Shown here: piece by piece, positions 7,955-17,618 of the stretch
How positions within the stretch are numbered: the first letter of the stretch is position 1
How the letters are laid out: every line of letters begins with the position of its first letter
NCBI RefSeq assembly: GCF_014208035.1
Contig: NZ_JACHMK010000001.1
Coordinates: 310,001-374,000 of the forward strand
Origin: Schaalia hyovaginalis
GTDB lineage: Bacteria; Actinomycetota; Actinomycetes; Actinomycetales; Actinomycetaceae
DNA length: 64,000 nucleotides
Direction of reading: 5' to 3'
The notes under the pieces: model-generated
Database searches by the model: none
What the model was told of the DNA's origin: nothing
Seen by the model: only the letters and a program-made list of their open reading frames with translations
Made by a program: the position numbers and the translations under genes

Positions 7955-9015
7955 CCGCGATTCGATCCCGCCGGGCTCGCGGTCATCGGAGCGCCGAGGG
8001 CGGTTGCGGATTCGCGGATGACGATCTCTCCGGGCACCTCGGTCCTCCGGACGGGCAGGGCCCTGCCCGCGCGCTCGGCGTCGATCCTCTCGAGGAGGAG
8101 CTCGACGGCTGCACGTCCGGCGCGGGTGAAATCCTGGCGGTATGTGGTCAGACCGGGGTTCCAGATGTCGGCGATGGGGTGATCGTCGAAGCCGACGACG
8201 CTGATGGCGTCGGGCACGGCGCGCCCCTCTTCTTCGAGACCGCGGATCAGGCCCATGGCGAGCTCGTCGTTGCCCGCGAAGATCGCGGTGATGTCGGCGT
8301 GCCCGGCGAGTTCGCGGCCCAGTCGCCTGGCGGAACCCGCTTCCCAGCCGCACTGCAGGGGTTCGGGTGCGACGACTCCGTGGTTCCTCAAGGAGGCCGC
8401 CCAGCCGTCGGAGCGGCTCGTCCCGTCCGTGCGCGTGGGGACCTGAATGTGATGGACCGTATCGTGGCCGAGGCTGAGGAGGTAATCGGTGAGGGCGCGG
8501 CCGCCGTCCTTCTCGCAGAGGGAGACCTGGTCGTACTCCTCGCTCGGACGGCCGCCGATCACGACGACGGGCATGGACCGGGGAAGGGAGGCGAGCGCCT
8601 TCTCGGCGATCTCGTCGTATCGCAGAACGACGACGCCGCTCGGATTGAGGTCGAGGACGGCGTCGAGCGTCTCGGGGAGCGTGGCCGAATCGGCGTCGTC
8701 GAGCTTGGAGATCATCACCGAGTGGCCGCGGGTGCGCGCCTCGTCCTCGATGCCCTGAATGGTCGTCGCGGAGCCGAACAGGGTGGTGTTCGTCGAAAGG
8801 ACGGCGATGAGCTTCATCGTCGAGCCCTTGAGCCCCCGGGCGATCGAGCTCGGCCGATAGCCGAGGATTTCGATGGCGCGGGCGATCCGCTTCGACGAGT
8901 CCTCGGACAGGTGCGAGGAGTTGTTGAGGTAACGGGACACCGTTGAGACCGAAACACCCGCACAGGCGGCGACGTCCGAGATGACCGGTGTGCGCCGTTC
9001 TCTCTTGGGACTCAT
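7951..9015 (-). CDS. LacI-family transcriptional regulator
   Basis: A 354-residue repressor. The N-terminal helix-turn-helix (about residues 12-31, VISDVAACAGVSVSTVSRYL) and hinge (residues about 50-62) are standard LacI, followed by a periplasmic-binding-protein-like sugar domain with the SVVGFDDHPIAD signature. It follows the permease gene by 46 bases on the same strand and overlaps the SprT-like gene by four bases. It probably senses the sugar imported by the adjoining ABC system and represses that operon and perhaps the diverging hydrolase genes. Confidence 0.92.
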   Translation of the reverse strand: MSPKRERRTPVISDVAACAGVSVSTVSRYLNNSSHLSEDSSKRIARAIEILGYRPSSIARGLKGSTMKLIAVLSTNTTLFGSATTIQGIEDEARTRGHSVMISKLDDADSATLPETLDAVLDLNPSGVVVLRYDEIAEKALASLPRSMPVVVIGGRPSEEYDQVSLCEKDGGRALTDYLLSLGHDTVHHIQVPTRTDGTSRSDGWAASLRNHGVVAPEPLQCGWEAGSARRLGRELAGHADITAIFAGNDELAMGLIRGLEEEGRAVPDAISVVGFDDHPIADIWNPGLTTYRQDFTRAGRAAVELLLERIDAERAGRALPVRRTEVPGEIVIRESATALGAPMTASPAGSNRG

Positions 9016-9061
9016 GGCTCGTTTCCTTCTGGCGCGCGCTCGTCGATCGGGTCGGCGATGC

Positions 9062-9919
9062 TCATTTCACCGCGCCGCCGGTGATCCCCGAGATGATCTT
9101 CCGCTGCCCGACGATGAACAGGATGAGGAGGGGGAGGGTCATGAGGAGGATGTACGAGAAGATCAGGTGCCAGTTGTTCAGGTACAGGCCCTCACTGGCG
9201 ACAGTGTACAAGTTCAACGGAAGAGTGTTCATCTTGCCCGAGAGGATGAAGAGGGCGTAGAAGACGTCATTCCAGATGTACAAGACGATGAGGATCGTCG
9301 CCGAGGCGAGGGTCGGCTTCAGGAGCGGCAGGATGATCGTGAAGAAGATCCTCGTGGGGCCCGCGCCGTCGATCCGGGCGGATTCTTCAAGGGAAACGGG
9401 GATGGTCCTGATGAACCCGGTGATGAAGAAGATGACGATCGACAGGTAGATGCCGACGTAGACGCAGATCATTCCGATCGCGCTCCCCGCCAGGCCGGTC
9501 ATCCTCAGGAGCATCATGATCGTGATGATCGAGGGCGGGAGGATGACGCCGGAGATGAAAACCGCGTAGACGAGGGCCATCGATCTGGAGGTGCGGCGCG
9601 CGAGGATCCAGGAGGCCATCGCCCCGAAGAGGAGGGCGAGGAACACCGAGGGCGCGGTGATGATGAGGCTGCCGATGAGGGCGGGCCCCATCCGCCCCTG
9701 GGTGATGACGGTCTGGAAGTTCTCGAGGAGATGCCACTGGGTGGGCAGGGACATCCCCGGGATGACCGCTTCGGACTGGTTCTTCCCCGCGGTGACGACC
9801 GCGACCCACAGGGGGACGCCGAGGAAGCCGATGATGACGGCGAGGACGAGAAGCGCGTGGAGGGCTCCGCCGAGGAGGGGGCGGGCGCGGCGAGGGGCGC
9901 GAACGGGCGTGGTGTTCAC
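9062..9919 (-). CDS. carbohydrate ABC transporter permease, MalG-type
   Basis: A 285-residue inner-membrane permease with six hydrophobic segments. The EAA loop EESARIDGAGPTRIFFTIIL that contacts the ATPase lies in the third quarter. GTG at 9919 overlaps the stop of the upstream permease as GTGA, which decides the start and implies coupling. With the second permease and the binding protein it forms a CUT1-type sugar importer. No ATPase gene is adjacent; such systems often share an MsiK-like ATPase encoded elsewhere. Confidence 0.9.
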   Translation of the reverse strand: MNTTPVRAPRRARPLLGGALHALLVLAVIIGFLGVPLWVAVVTAGKNQSEAVIPGMSLPTQWHLLENFQTVITQGRMGPALIGSLIITAPSVFLALLFGAMASWILARRTSRSMALVYAVFISGVILPPSIITIMMLLRMTGLAGSAIGMICVYVGIYLSIVIFFITGFIRTIPVSLEESARIDGAGPTRIFFTIILPLLKPTLASATILIVLYIWNDVFYALFILSGKMNTLPLNLYTVASEGLYLNNWHLIFSYILLMTLPLLILFIVGQRKIISGITGGAVK

Positions 9920-10848
9920 AGGATCGAGTTCTCCCTTCGGCGCAGGGCCGTGATGAGCGGGATCGCCATGAGGGTCACGAGGACGAAGAGTACGAGGCTC
10001 ATGGTGGTGGACTGGGCGTAGAGGCCCTTCCCGAACGTCCTCCAGATGAAGAGGTTGAGGATCTCGGTGGAGCCGCCCGGGCCCCCGTTGGTCAGCGATT
10101 GGACGATATCGAAGGAGTTCATCGAGCCGAGGAGGGCCGTCGCGACGTTGAAGGTGAGTGCGGGTGCGATGAGGGGGAATTTGATGCGCCAGAACATCGC
10201 GGTCTTCGAGGCCCCGTCGATCGCCGCGGCCTCCAGGATCTCCTCGTCGATCGTCTTGAGCCCCGCCAGGTAGGTGAGCATCGAGAAGCCCATCCACTTC
10301 CAGGCGTGGACGACGGCGAGGATGACGAGGGTCCAGGTCGTGGATCCGAGCCATTGGATGCGGACGTCCGTTCCGAGCCCCCAGCCGAGGATCTCGTTGA
10401 GCGCCCCGTCGGTCTTGAGGATCGCCTGCCAGATGTACCCGGCGGCGAGGGCGGACATGAGGACCGGGACGAAGAAGAGGGTGCGGCCCATTCGGTTGAG
10501 GGCCGTGTCCTTCTCGAAGAGGACGGCGAGGGCGAGGCCGAAGAAATTCTGGAAGAGGGCGACCAGGAGGGCGTAGATGATCGTGATGCGGATATCGGCC
10601 AGCAGTGCGCCGGAATTGAAGAGCGAGCGGAGGTTGTCGAGGCCGTTGAACTCGATGCTCTTCTTGAAGGCCGACCAGTCGGAGAACGCGTAGGCGAAGT
10701 TCATGATGGTCGGGACGACGAAGAAGACGAGGAGCATCGCGCCTGCGGGCACGAGGAAGAAGAGGGGGTGGTCGTGCTTCGGCCGACCCCTTCGGGCGCG
10801 CGTCCGCGGGTCCGTCGTCGTGGTAGGGCTGGTGGTGCTGCGTGTCAT
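9916..10848 (-). CDS. carbohydrate ABC transporter permease, MalF-type
   Basis: A 310-residue permease counted from the ATG at 10848, which has GGGGAG three bases upstream; an in-frame start 18 bases earlier is less likely. The EAA-type loop EEILEAAAIDGASKTAMFWR and the conserved LTNGGPGGSTE segment mark the MalF/UgpA group. It lies between the binding-protein gene (gap 71 bases) and the overlapping MalG-type gene. Its partner sugar is probably an oligosaccharide released by the GH16 enzyme. Confidence 0.9.
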   Translation of the reverse strand: MTRSTTSPTTTTDPRTRARRGRPKHDHPLFFLVPAGAMLLVFFVVPTIMNFAYAFSDWSAFKKSIEFNGLDNLRSLFNSGALLADIRITIIYALLVALFQNFFGLALAVLFEKDTALNRMGRTLFFVPVLMSALAAGYIWQAILKTDGALNEILGWGLGTDVRIQWLGSTTWTLVILAVVHAWKWMGFSMLTYLAGLKTIDEEILEAAAIDGASKTAMFWRIKFPLIAPALTFNVATALLGSMNSFDIVQSLTNGGPGGSTEILNLFIWRTFGKGLYAQSTTMSLVLFVLVTLMAIPLITALRRRENSIL

Positions 10849-10919
10849 GTGCTCCCCTTCGTGCAACTTGCCGGGGCGGATGAGTGACCGTCCGCCCCGG
10901 CGCGTGCTTCGCGGCGGGT

Positions 10920-12275
10920 TCAGAAGCCCGGGGCTCCCTGCGCCTTTGCGAGTTCTGCGAACTGGTCCTGCGTCGCCTTCGCGGCTTCGGCGGGGGTGAC
11001 GGCCCCGTTCACCATGTTCGCGAGGTTGAGGTACAGATCGGGGTTGGCGATCGCCTGCGACTGCATGGATCCGACGGCGTCCTTGAGGGAGGCCGCGGAG
11101 TCGAGGAGGGCCTGCGGGACGGTGTCGGGGCTGTCGACCGACTTGAGGACGGACACGATGTTCTGGTCGTTGACGAAGGCCTTGTAGCCGTCGGACATCC
11201 AGAAGTTGAGGAACTGCCGTGCGGCGGCCTCACGAGCGGAGTCCCCGGTCTTGAAGGCGACGACGCCGCCGGTCTGCTGCGGGATCGACGTGCCGATCGA
11301 GCCCTTCTTGGAGAGGGGGAAGAAGCCGATGGTCTCGTCCAGGGCCGCCTTGTCGTTGCCCGCGAGGGCGGCGATCGCGTTGAAGGTGCCGTTGGCCTGG
11401 ATGATCATCGCGGTCTTGCCCTCCCAAAGGGCGGCGGACTGCTCGGTGTCCTTGGCCGAGCCGGCGTCGGCGTTGTAGAGGCCCTCGTCGAACATCGCCT
11501 TGTAGGCCTCGATCGCGCCGAGCACATCGGGTCCGGTGAAGGAGTCCTTGTTCGCGTTGATGCGGTCCCAGAGGCCGTCCTTGGCGGCCTCGGCGAGCTG
11601 AATGTTGACGGCCCACTGGGTGCCCCACTGCGAGCCGGCCATCTCGAAGAGGGGGGATTCGACCCCGGGGACGTTCGCGGCCTTGATCTTCTTCGCGGTG
11701 TCGATGAACTGGTCCCATCCGACGGGCAGTTCGGTGATCCCGGCGGCTTCGAAGACCTTCTTGTTGTAGTAGATGCCCTCGACGTCGGGGGAGGAGATGA
11801 GGGCGGCGTAGCGCTTGCCGTCGTAGGTGCCTCCGGCGTCGGCGATCCCGTCCGCGTAGTCGTCCACCCAGGGGGCGCCCTCGAGGTCCTGGAGGAGGTC
11901 CTGCGCGACGAAGCCGGCGAGGGTCGAGCGGACCGGCTGCCAGAAGAGGAGGTCCGGGCGCTCGCCCGTGGCGATCTTCGTCTGGACGTTGGATTCGTAG
12001 TTGTCGGGGACGGTGACGACCTCGACCTTGCCGCCGGTGGCCTTCTCGAAGTCCTCGATGACCTTGGTGGGGATCTTGTTGGAGGTCTGCGCGGCCCAGA
12101 TCTTCAAAGTGGTGCCGTTCAGGGGGGCGGTGGCGTCGGGCCAGCGCTCCGTGCTCGCCGAGCCGGAGGAGCTCGAGGAATCGGTGGTCGCGGCCGGGTT
12201 GGAGCAAGCGCCGAGAAGGGCGGTGCCGGTGAGGAGGAGCGCAGCGAATGCTGGCGCGAGACGGTGGCGCGTCAT
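10920..12275 (-). CDS. sugar-binding lipoprotein of the ABC importer
   Basis: A 451-residue extracellular solute-binding protein (family 1). The signal peptide ends in lipobox LLGAC at about residues 20-24, followed by a Ser-rich spacer, so the mature protein is lipid-anchored outside the membrane. The body has the alternating pattern of sugar-binding proteins, including KTAMIIQANGTFNA and the C-terminal FLNFWMS segment. ATG at 12275 was chosen because the signal peptide begins there. First gene of the minus-strand uptake operon, transcribed away from the GH16 gene. Confidence 0.92.
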   Translation of the reverse strand: MTRHRLAPAFAALLLTGTALLGACSNPAATTDSSSSSGSASTERWPDATAPLNGTTLKIWAAQTSNKIPTKVIEDFEKATGGKVEVVTVPDNYESNVQTKIATGERPDLLFWQPVRSTLAGFVAQDLLQDLEGAPWVDDYADGIADAGGTYDGKRYAALISSPDVEGIYYNKKVFEAAGITELPVGWDQFIDTAKKIKAANVPGVESPLFEMAGSQWGTQWAVNIQLAEAAKDGLWDRINANKDSFTGPDVLGAIEAYKAMFDEGLYNADAGSAKDTEQSAALWEGKTAMIIQANGTFNAIAALAGNDKAALDETIGFFPLSKKGSIGTSIPQQTGGVVAFKTGDSAREAAARQFLNFWMSDGYKAFVNDQNIVSVLKSVDSPDTVPQALLDSAASLKDAVGSMQSQAIANPDLYLNLANMVNGAVTPAEAAKATQDQFAELAKAQGAPGF

Positions 12276-12591
12276 GGGGCCTTCTTCCTTGAAGGGGACT
12301 CGACGCAACCGGGATCGGAGCGGCGAGTGCCGGTGATGACTTTCGGAGCGCTTCTCGGAGCGGGAAGTGCTGCCGTGTCAGGACGATAACAGTGGTACCG
12401 ATTTCATGCAATGCCATTACTGAAAAATGGCTTGATTGCGAGTTTATGACAGCGCATATAGCCAACTGTCGGAAAGTCTTGGTATCGTTACCGCGCGTCG
12501 CTGCCCGCGCTCCTCCCCTCAGGGAACCGGGTCGGCGGCCGCTTCGGAATCGCACGGACGACGATGTCCGCCCGGCTGAAGGAACGACTCA
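12276..12591. promoter_or_regulatory. divergent promoter region of the glycan-use locus
   Basis: This 316-base region separates the minus-strand uptake operon from the plus-strand hydrolase genes and is AT-richer in the middle (about 12380-12490) than its surroundings. It holds a LacI-type half-symmetric site at 12481-12492 and a GGTACC-centred element near 12393-12398. Both are likely sites for the regulator encoded at 7951-9015, but this is inferred from symmetry and position. Confidence 0.5.
12481..12492. promoter_or_regulatory. candidate LacI-family operator
   Basis: GGTATCGTTACC is symmetric at ten of its twelve positions and has the central CG typical of LacI-family operators. It lies about 100 bases before the GH16 start and 206 bases before the binding-protein start, within the divergent promoter. 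Confidence 0.4.
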
Positions 12592-15339
12592 ATGACCACA
12601 CCCCTCAAACCGATCCTCGCGGCCGTTGCAGGCCTCTCCCTCCTCCTCACCGCGCTGCCGGCCGCCTCCTCGGCCGCCGAGCCCCCGCTCGTCAACGTCC
12701 TGCTCGGCAAGACGCCGACGACGAACGCGACTCTTCTCCACGGAGACGGCGACTCCACCGCTCCGCAAGTCGCGATCCTCCACCCGGAAGCCGCCACCGA
12801 CGGCGACACCGGCTTCCTCTCCGACGACGCGAACGTCACGAAGATCCTCGCCGGGAAGGAGAACGGCGACCCTGCCAGGCTCAACGGCTTCAACGACTGG
12901 CAGGACGTCTACCTCCAATACGACCTCGGAGAATCCCGCGACATCGCGAAGATCCGCCTCTTCCGCAACGGATACCCCGCGGCCGCCTCGACCTTCAAGA
13001 ACGTCAAGGTCGAAGTCTCGGACAGCCCCGATTTCGCCTCTCCGACGGTGCTCTTCGACACCGCCGATCACCGCGAGACGCGCGAGGCCCAATACGCCCC
13101 GCAGATCGTCGAGCCCGCCAAGGGCCCGATCAGCGCCCGATACCTGCGCGTCTGGCAGAAGGGCCATTTCATCGAGAACTTCAACGGCGCATGGTCCGGC
13201 TACTCCAACGGCGTCGGATTCCGTGAGATCGAAGTCCTCGCGACCGCCAAGGAGGGGGAGGAGGTCCCCGGGACGGAAGCACCGCGCAACCTCGCACTCG
13301 GCAGGATCCCCTACGTCTACGGCCTCGACCCGGACAACATCGCGGCGATCTCCGACGGGACCCTCGATGGCCCGCCCGCCGTCCACAACGGCCTCGGCGA
13401 GCAATGGCTCCAATTCGAATACCGGAACTCCTACCGCCTCTCGAAGATCTCGCTCGCCCTCGAACCCGGGGACTACCGGAAGATCACGGTCGACGTGCGC
13501 GCAGCGGCCTCAGTTCCGCAGGGCCGCATCGTCTACTCGAAGACCGACGCGCACGTCGAGCAGTCCCCGATCGTGATCGATCTCGACGACATGGAGATCA
13601 GCGGACGCGCCGTCCGCTTCACCGTCGAGAAGGACGCGGCCTCCGCGACGAAGTACCGCGAAATCGAGATCTGGGGCACCGGCTCCTCCTACGACGAGAG
13701 CGCGCCCGCCTACACGCCCCCGGCCTCGCAGTACTCCGAACTCGTCTGGAACGACGAATTCGACGGAGAGGCCGTCGACGAGGCCAAATGGAACATCATC
13801 GACGGGATGGCGAACCACGGCGCCATCTACAACCGGGGCGCTGTGAGGATCGAGAAGAAGGACGGCGAGTCCTACCTCGCGATCCGGACCCGCAACCACG
13901 GCACGACGAAGGACCTCCTCGACGCCGTCCACTGGGACCGCTACGGGAACGAGACCCTCAGCGACAAGGTCACCTGGTCCTCCGGCCGCGTCGAGACGAA
14001 GAACAAGTTCTCCTTCGAGAACGGCCGGATGGCCGTGCGCGCCAAGCCCAACGACAGCCAGGGGATCTGGCCCGCGATCTGGATGCTCGCCCAGGACGAG
14101 ACCGGGCACGATGAGATCGACGTCCTCGAATACCTCGGCCAGGAGCCGTGGAACGCGTGGACCACGAACCACTACGGGATCCTCGGGCTCAACAAGGCGT
14201 CGGACGGTCGGGCCGAAGTCTCGCCCGTCGCATGGAGCCAGGACTTCCACGTCTTCGAAGTCGAATGGTCCCCCGAGAGGATCACCTGGTACATCGACGG
14301 CAAACGCGTCCATTCGACGACGGCCGGCGCGGACCTGGACGGCATGCACTCGCGCCCGATGTTCCCGATCCTCGAAACGCAGGTCAACGGGGGATGGGTC
14401 GGCGACGTCGACACGACGCGCCAGCGGACCAAGCAATCCAGCGACTTCCTCATCGACTGGGTGCGCGTCTATCAGACGAAGGACCAGGACCTCGTCCGCT
14501 TCGACGACCTCGCCGAAGGAGGCGCCTCGGGGGAGTACTCGATCAGCCCCTCCTCCCGCAGTGAGGGCCTCGTCGCCCTGAGCGACGGGAGCGCACCGCA
14601 CGAGGACAAGGACAACTTCTTCTACGGCGGCCAGCCCCGCTACGAGACGAGCAGGCTCGCCGTCGCCGACGGGGCGCGAGGCGAACAGTCCCTCGTCTAC
14701 GAGGTCCCCGGGGTCCGCGACGTCCACCTCACCGCCTACCACCGCACCCTCGAGCACGCGAACGACACCCTCAAGGACATGCCTCACGGGCACTCGATCC
14801 GCGAAGGGGCGGAGGGGCACTACGACTTCTCCGTATGGCGCTCCGTCGACGGGAAGAACTGGGAGCCCGCCACGGCGACGACGGTCGACAACTTCGTCGA
14901 ACCCCATCCCGCCTTCGCGCGCACCACCTACGACGTGCGCGGTCTTCCCGAAGACACGCGCTTCGTGAAAATTGTCTTCCCCCGCTCCGCGAGCGCGGCG
15001 CGCAGCGCCGGAGAGAAGGCCGGCCCGGGGGCGCAGGACGTTCAACTCGCCAAGGTGACGATGCTCCAACGCCGGCCCGCCGCCCCCTCGCCCGAGGACC
15101 CCGGCATGCCCCCGAACGGGGGCGGAGCAGAGCCCCAGGCCCCGCACAAGCCCTCACCGTCCGACGAGCGGCCCGCCGCGCCCCCGCTCCCGGACGTCCG
15201 GGCGGGCAAGGCCAAGGCCGTGCAGGCTAAGCCCGGATCGTCCTCGCTGGCGCGCACCGGCTCGAACGCAATGGGGATCACCGGAGGAGCCCTCCTTCTC
15301 CTGGGCGCGGGCGCGCTCCTGCGCCGCCTCCGCTCGTGA
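12592..15339 (+). CDS. wall-anchored GH16 glycoside hydrolase with discoidin-like domains
   Basis: A 915-residue secreted enzyme. A signal peptide occupies about residues 1-27. Two discoidin (F5/8C)-like regions fill about 30-360. The GH16 catalytic domain covers about 380-625, with the retaining-enzyme motif EIDVLE at residues 508-513 (nucleophile and acid/base Glu). A further beta-rich domain precedes a Pro-rich linker and the sorting signal LARTG at 886-890, hydrophobic helix and RRLRS tail. GH16 enzymes cut beta-1,3/1,4-glucans or galactans; the exact target is unclear. It is followed 43 bases later by the GH36 gene and faces the sugar importer, so it probably feeds that system. Confidence 0.9.
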   Translation: MTTPLKPILAAVAGLSLLLTALPAASSAAEPPLVNVLLGKTPTTNATLLHGDGDSTAPQVAILHPEAATDGDTGFLSDDANVTKILAGKENGDPARLNGFNDWQDVYLQYDLGESRDIAKIRLFRNGYPAAASTFKNVKVEVSDSPDFASPTVLFDTADHRETREAQYAPQIVEPAKGPISARYLRVWQKGHFIENFNGAWSGYSNGVGFREIEVLATAKEGEEVPGTEAPRNLALGRIPYVYGLDPDNIAAISDGTLDGPPAVHNGLGEQWLQFEYRNSYRLSKISLALEPGDYRKITVDVRAAASVPQGRIVYSKTDAHVEQSPIVIDLDDMEISGRAVRFTVEKDAASATKYREIEIWGTGSSYDESAPAYTPPASQYSELVWNDEFDGEAVDEAKWNIIDGMANHGAIYNRGAVRIEKKDGESYLAIRTRNHGTTKDLLDAVHWDRYGNETLSDKVTWSSGRVETKNKFSFENGRMAVRAKPNDSQGIWPAIWMLAQDETGHDEIDVLEYLGQEPWNAWTTNHYGILGLNKASDGRAEVSPVAWSQDFHVFEVEWSPERITWYIDGKRVHSTTAGADLDGMHSRPMFPILETQVNGGWVGDVDTTRQRTKQSSDFLIDWVRVYQTKDQDLVRFDDLAEGGASGEYSISPSSRSEGLVALSDGSAPHEDKDNFFYGGQPRYETSRLAVADGARGEQSLVYEVPGVRDVHLTAYHRTLEHANDTLKDMPHGHSIREGAEGHYDFSVWRSVDGKNWEPATATTVDNFVEPHPAFARTTYDVRGLPEDTRFVKIVFPRSASAARSAGEKAGPGAQDVQLAKVTMLQRRPAAPSPEDPGMPPNGGGAEPQAPHKPSPSDERPAAPPLPDVRAGKAKAVQAKPGSSSLARTGSNAMGITGGALLLLGAGALLRRLRS

Positions 15340-15382
15340 ATACCCCCACTCCCCGATCACCCCGACAGAACAGGTGAAGGAC

Positions 15383-17593
15383 ATGCCCCGTTCCCACATC
15401 CGGCTCCGCCGACCCGCCCACGAGCGCCAATCGCGCTCCGAGCGGCGAACGGCCCCGACCGAACTCGTCCTCGCCCTCGACGGCGATGCTCTCCCGAGGA
15501 TCGTCTATTGGGGGCAGGACCTCGGCGACGCGCCGGAGACGGGAGCCGAAGGGGTCGACCCGGGCAGGGGCATCCTGGCTGCGATCAGCGCTCAGATCAT
15601 GTCCGCGGGCGTTGACGCCTCCGAATCGCCGAGCATCCTCCCCACCCAGTCGGAGGGATGGACGGGGACCCCGATGCTCTCCCTGCGGCGCCGGGGCATC
15701 GAAGTCTTCCCGAAGTTCCTGCTCCGGGCGACCCGCGCCGAAGGGTCCTCGTGCCTCATCGAGGCCGAGGACCCCGAGGCGGGGCTCTCCCTCGCCTTCC
15801 GGATCGGAGTCGAAGCCTCGGGCCTGGTCCGCCTGCGGGCGACGCTCACGAACCGCTCCGACACCGAGCTGGAGGTGGAGAGGCTGTGGCTCGGCGTGCC
15901 CGTGCCAGCCGACCACGATGAGATCCTCTCCCAAACAGGGCACCATCTGCGGGAACGCTCGATGCAAACTCATGCCTTCGTCGACGGCCTCTTCGCGAAG
16001 GAGACCTGGGTCGGCCGACCGGACTTCGACTCGACGAGCGCGCTGATCGCCGCGAGAAGTGGAGCGGGCTGGGAGACGGGCGCCCAACGCGCCGTCCACC
16101 TCGCCTGGAGCGGCAACGGGGTGCACTTCGCGGTGCGCACCCCCGCGACGCGGGGATTCATCGGCGCAGGGGAGCTCCTCCTGGGAGGCGAAGTCCACCT
16201 GGGCGCCGAGCAGAGCTATGAGACGCCGGAGCTCTTCGCATCCTGGGGCGAGGGCACGAACGCGCTCGCCTCTCGTTTCCACGCGCACCTGCGTGAACTC
16301 CACCCCGGATTCTCCCAGCGCCCGCGGCCCGTCACCCTCAACACCTGGGAGGCCCTCTACTACGACCACGACATCGACAAGATGATGCGCCTGGCCCGCC
16401 TCGGCGCCCAGATCGGCGTCGAACGCTTCGTCGTGGACGACGGCTGGTTCACCGGCCGACGCGACGACACGAGCGCCCTGGGCGACTGGAGCGTCGACAC
16501 CGGGGTGTGGCCCGACGGCCTGCGCCCCCTCTCCGACCTCGTCCACGCCCTCGGCATGGAGTTCGGGCTGTGGGTCGAGCCCGAGATGATCAGCCCGCGC
16601 TCCCTGCTCGCCGAGGCGCACCCCGATTGGATCCTGCGCCCGAACGCCGCCCGCCTCCCGCTCGAAGGCCGCCACCAGCAGGTGCTCGATCTGACGAACC
16701 CGGAGGCCTTCGACCACCTCGTCGAAACCCTGTCTGCCCTCGTCGCCGACGAGGGGATCGACTACCTGAAATGGGACCACAACCGCTTCGTCCTCGAAGC
16801 GATCTCCCCGGCGAGCGGACGCCCGGCCGTCCACGCGCAAACCGCTGCCCTCTACCGCCTCCTCGACGAACTGAAAGAACGCTGCCCCGGACTGGAAATC
16901 GAATCCTGCGCCTCAGGCGGGGGGCGCATCGACCTGGGGATCCTCGCGCGCACCGACCGGGTGTGGGCGTCGGACTGCACCGATCCTCTGGAGAGGATCG
17001 ACATCCAGCGCGGCACTTCGCTCCTCGTCCCGCCCGAGATGATCGGCGCGCACATCGCCCAATCGCCCTCGCACATGACGGGGCGGGCCACCGCCCTCGC
17101 CACGAGGGCGGCGACGGCCCTGACCGGGCACCTGGGAGTCGAGTGGAACCTTCTCGACGCCGACCCCGCCGACCTCGAGCAGCTTCGCGCATGGGTGAGC
17201 CTGTACAAGGGCGCGCGTCCGAACGGATGCGAACTCGTCCACGTCGATTGCGCGGATCCGGCGGTGCGCGTCACAGGACTCCTCCTCCCGGGCGGCAGGC
17301 GCTCCCTCTGGCGCTTCGCGGCCCTGACGACGTCGCAGCACTACCCCTACGAGCTCATCCGCCTCCCCGGCCTCGACCCGCGCGGGCTGTACCGCGTCCG
17401 CCCCCACGGCCGGCCCGAAATGTACGCCCGGCTCATGAACCCGTCTGCGCTCGGGCCCCTCGAATGGTGGGACGAGGAGGGCGTCCGCCTCCCCGGCGGC
17501 GTCCTCGCCCAGTGGGGGATCCGTCCCCCGCACCTCCTCCCCGGTTCGGCGGTGCTCATCGAGGTCGAAAAACTCGGCGACGAGCAGCCGTAG
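15383..17593 (+). CDS. GH36 alpha-galactosidase
   Basis: A 736-residue cytoplasmic enzyme of usual GH36 length, with no signal peptide. The nucleophile motif YLKWDHNR places catalytic Asp at residue 465, and the acid/base Asp lies in SDCTDP at residue 531. DDGWF and GLWVEPEM are further family blocks. ATG at 15383 is preferred over a GTG nine bases upstream, since GTGAAGG precedes it. It would split alpha-galactosides (melibiose, raffinose type) taken up by the ABC importer. It converges on hrpA, whose stop lies 25 bases downstream. Confidence 0.93.
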   Translation: MPRSHIRLRRPAHERQSRSERRTAPTELVLALDGDALPRIVYWGQDLGDAPETGAEGVDPGRGILAAISAQIMSAGVDASESPSILPTQSEGWTGTPMLSLRRRGIEVFPKFLLRATRAEGSSCLIEAEDPEAGLSLAFRIGVEASGLVRLRATLTNRSDTELEVERLWLGVPVPADHDEILSQTGHHLRERSMQTHAFVDGLFAKETWVGRPDFDSTSALIAARSGAGWETGAQRAVHLAWSGNGVHFAVRTPATRGFIGAGELLLGGEVHLGAEQSYETPELFASWGEGTNALASRFHAHLRELHPGFSQRPRPVTLNTWEALYYDHDIDKMMRLARLGAQIGVERFVVDDGWFTGRRDDTSALGDWSVDTGVWPDGLRPLSDLVHALGMEFGLWVEPEMISPRSLLAEAHPDWILRPNAARLPLEGRHQQVLDLTNPEAFDHLVETLSALVADEGIDYLKWDHNRFVLEAISPASGRPAVHAQTAALYRLLDELKERCPGLEIESCASGGGRIDLGILARTDRVWASDCTDPLERIDIQRGTSLLVPPEMIGAHIAQSPSHMTGRATALATRAATALTGHLGVEWNLLDADPADLEQLRAWVSLYKGARPNGCELVHVDCADPAVRVTGLLLPGGRRSLWRFAALTTSQHYPYELIRLPGLDPRGLYRVRPHGRPEMYARLMNPSALGPLEWWDEEGVRLPGGVLAQWGIRPPHLLPGSAVLIEVEKLGDEQP

Positions 17594-17618
17594 GGACGCG
17601 GGCGGCGGGGGAGTTCGG

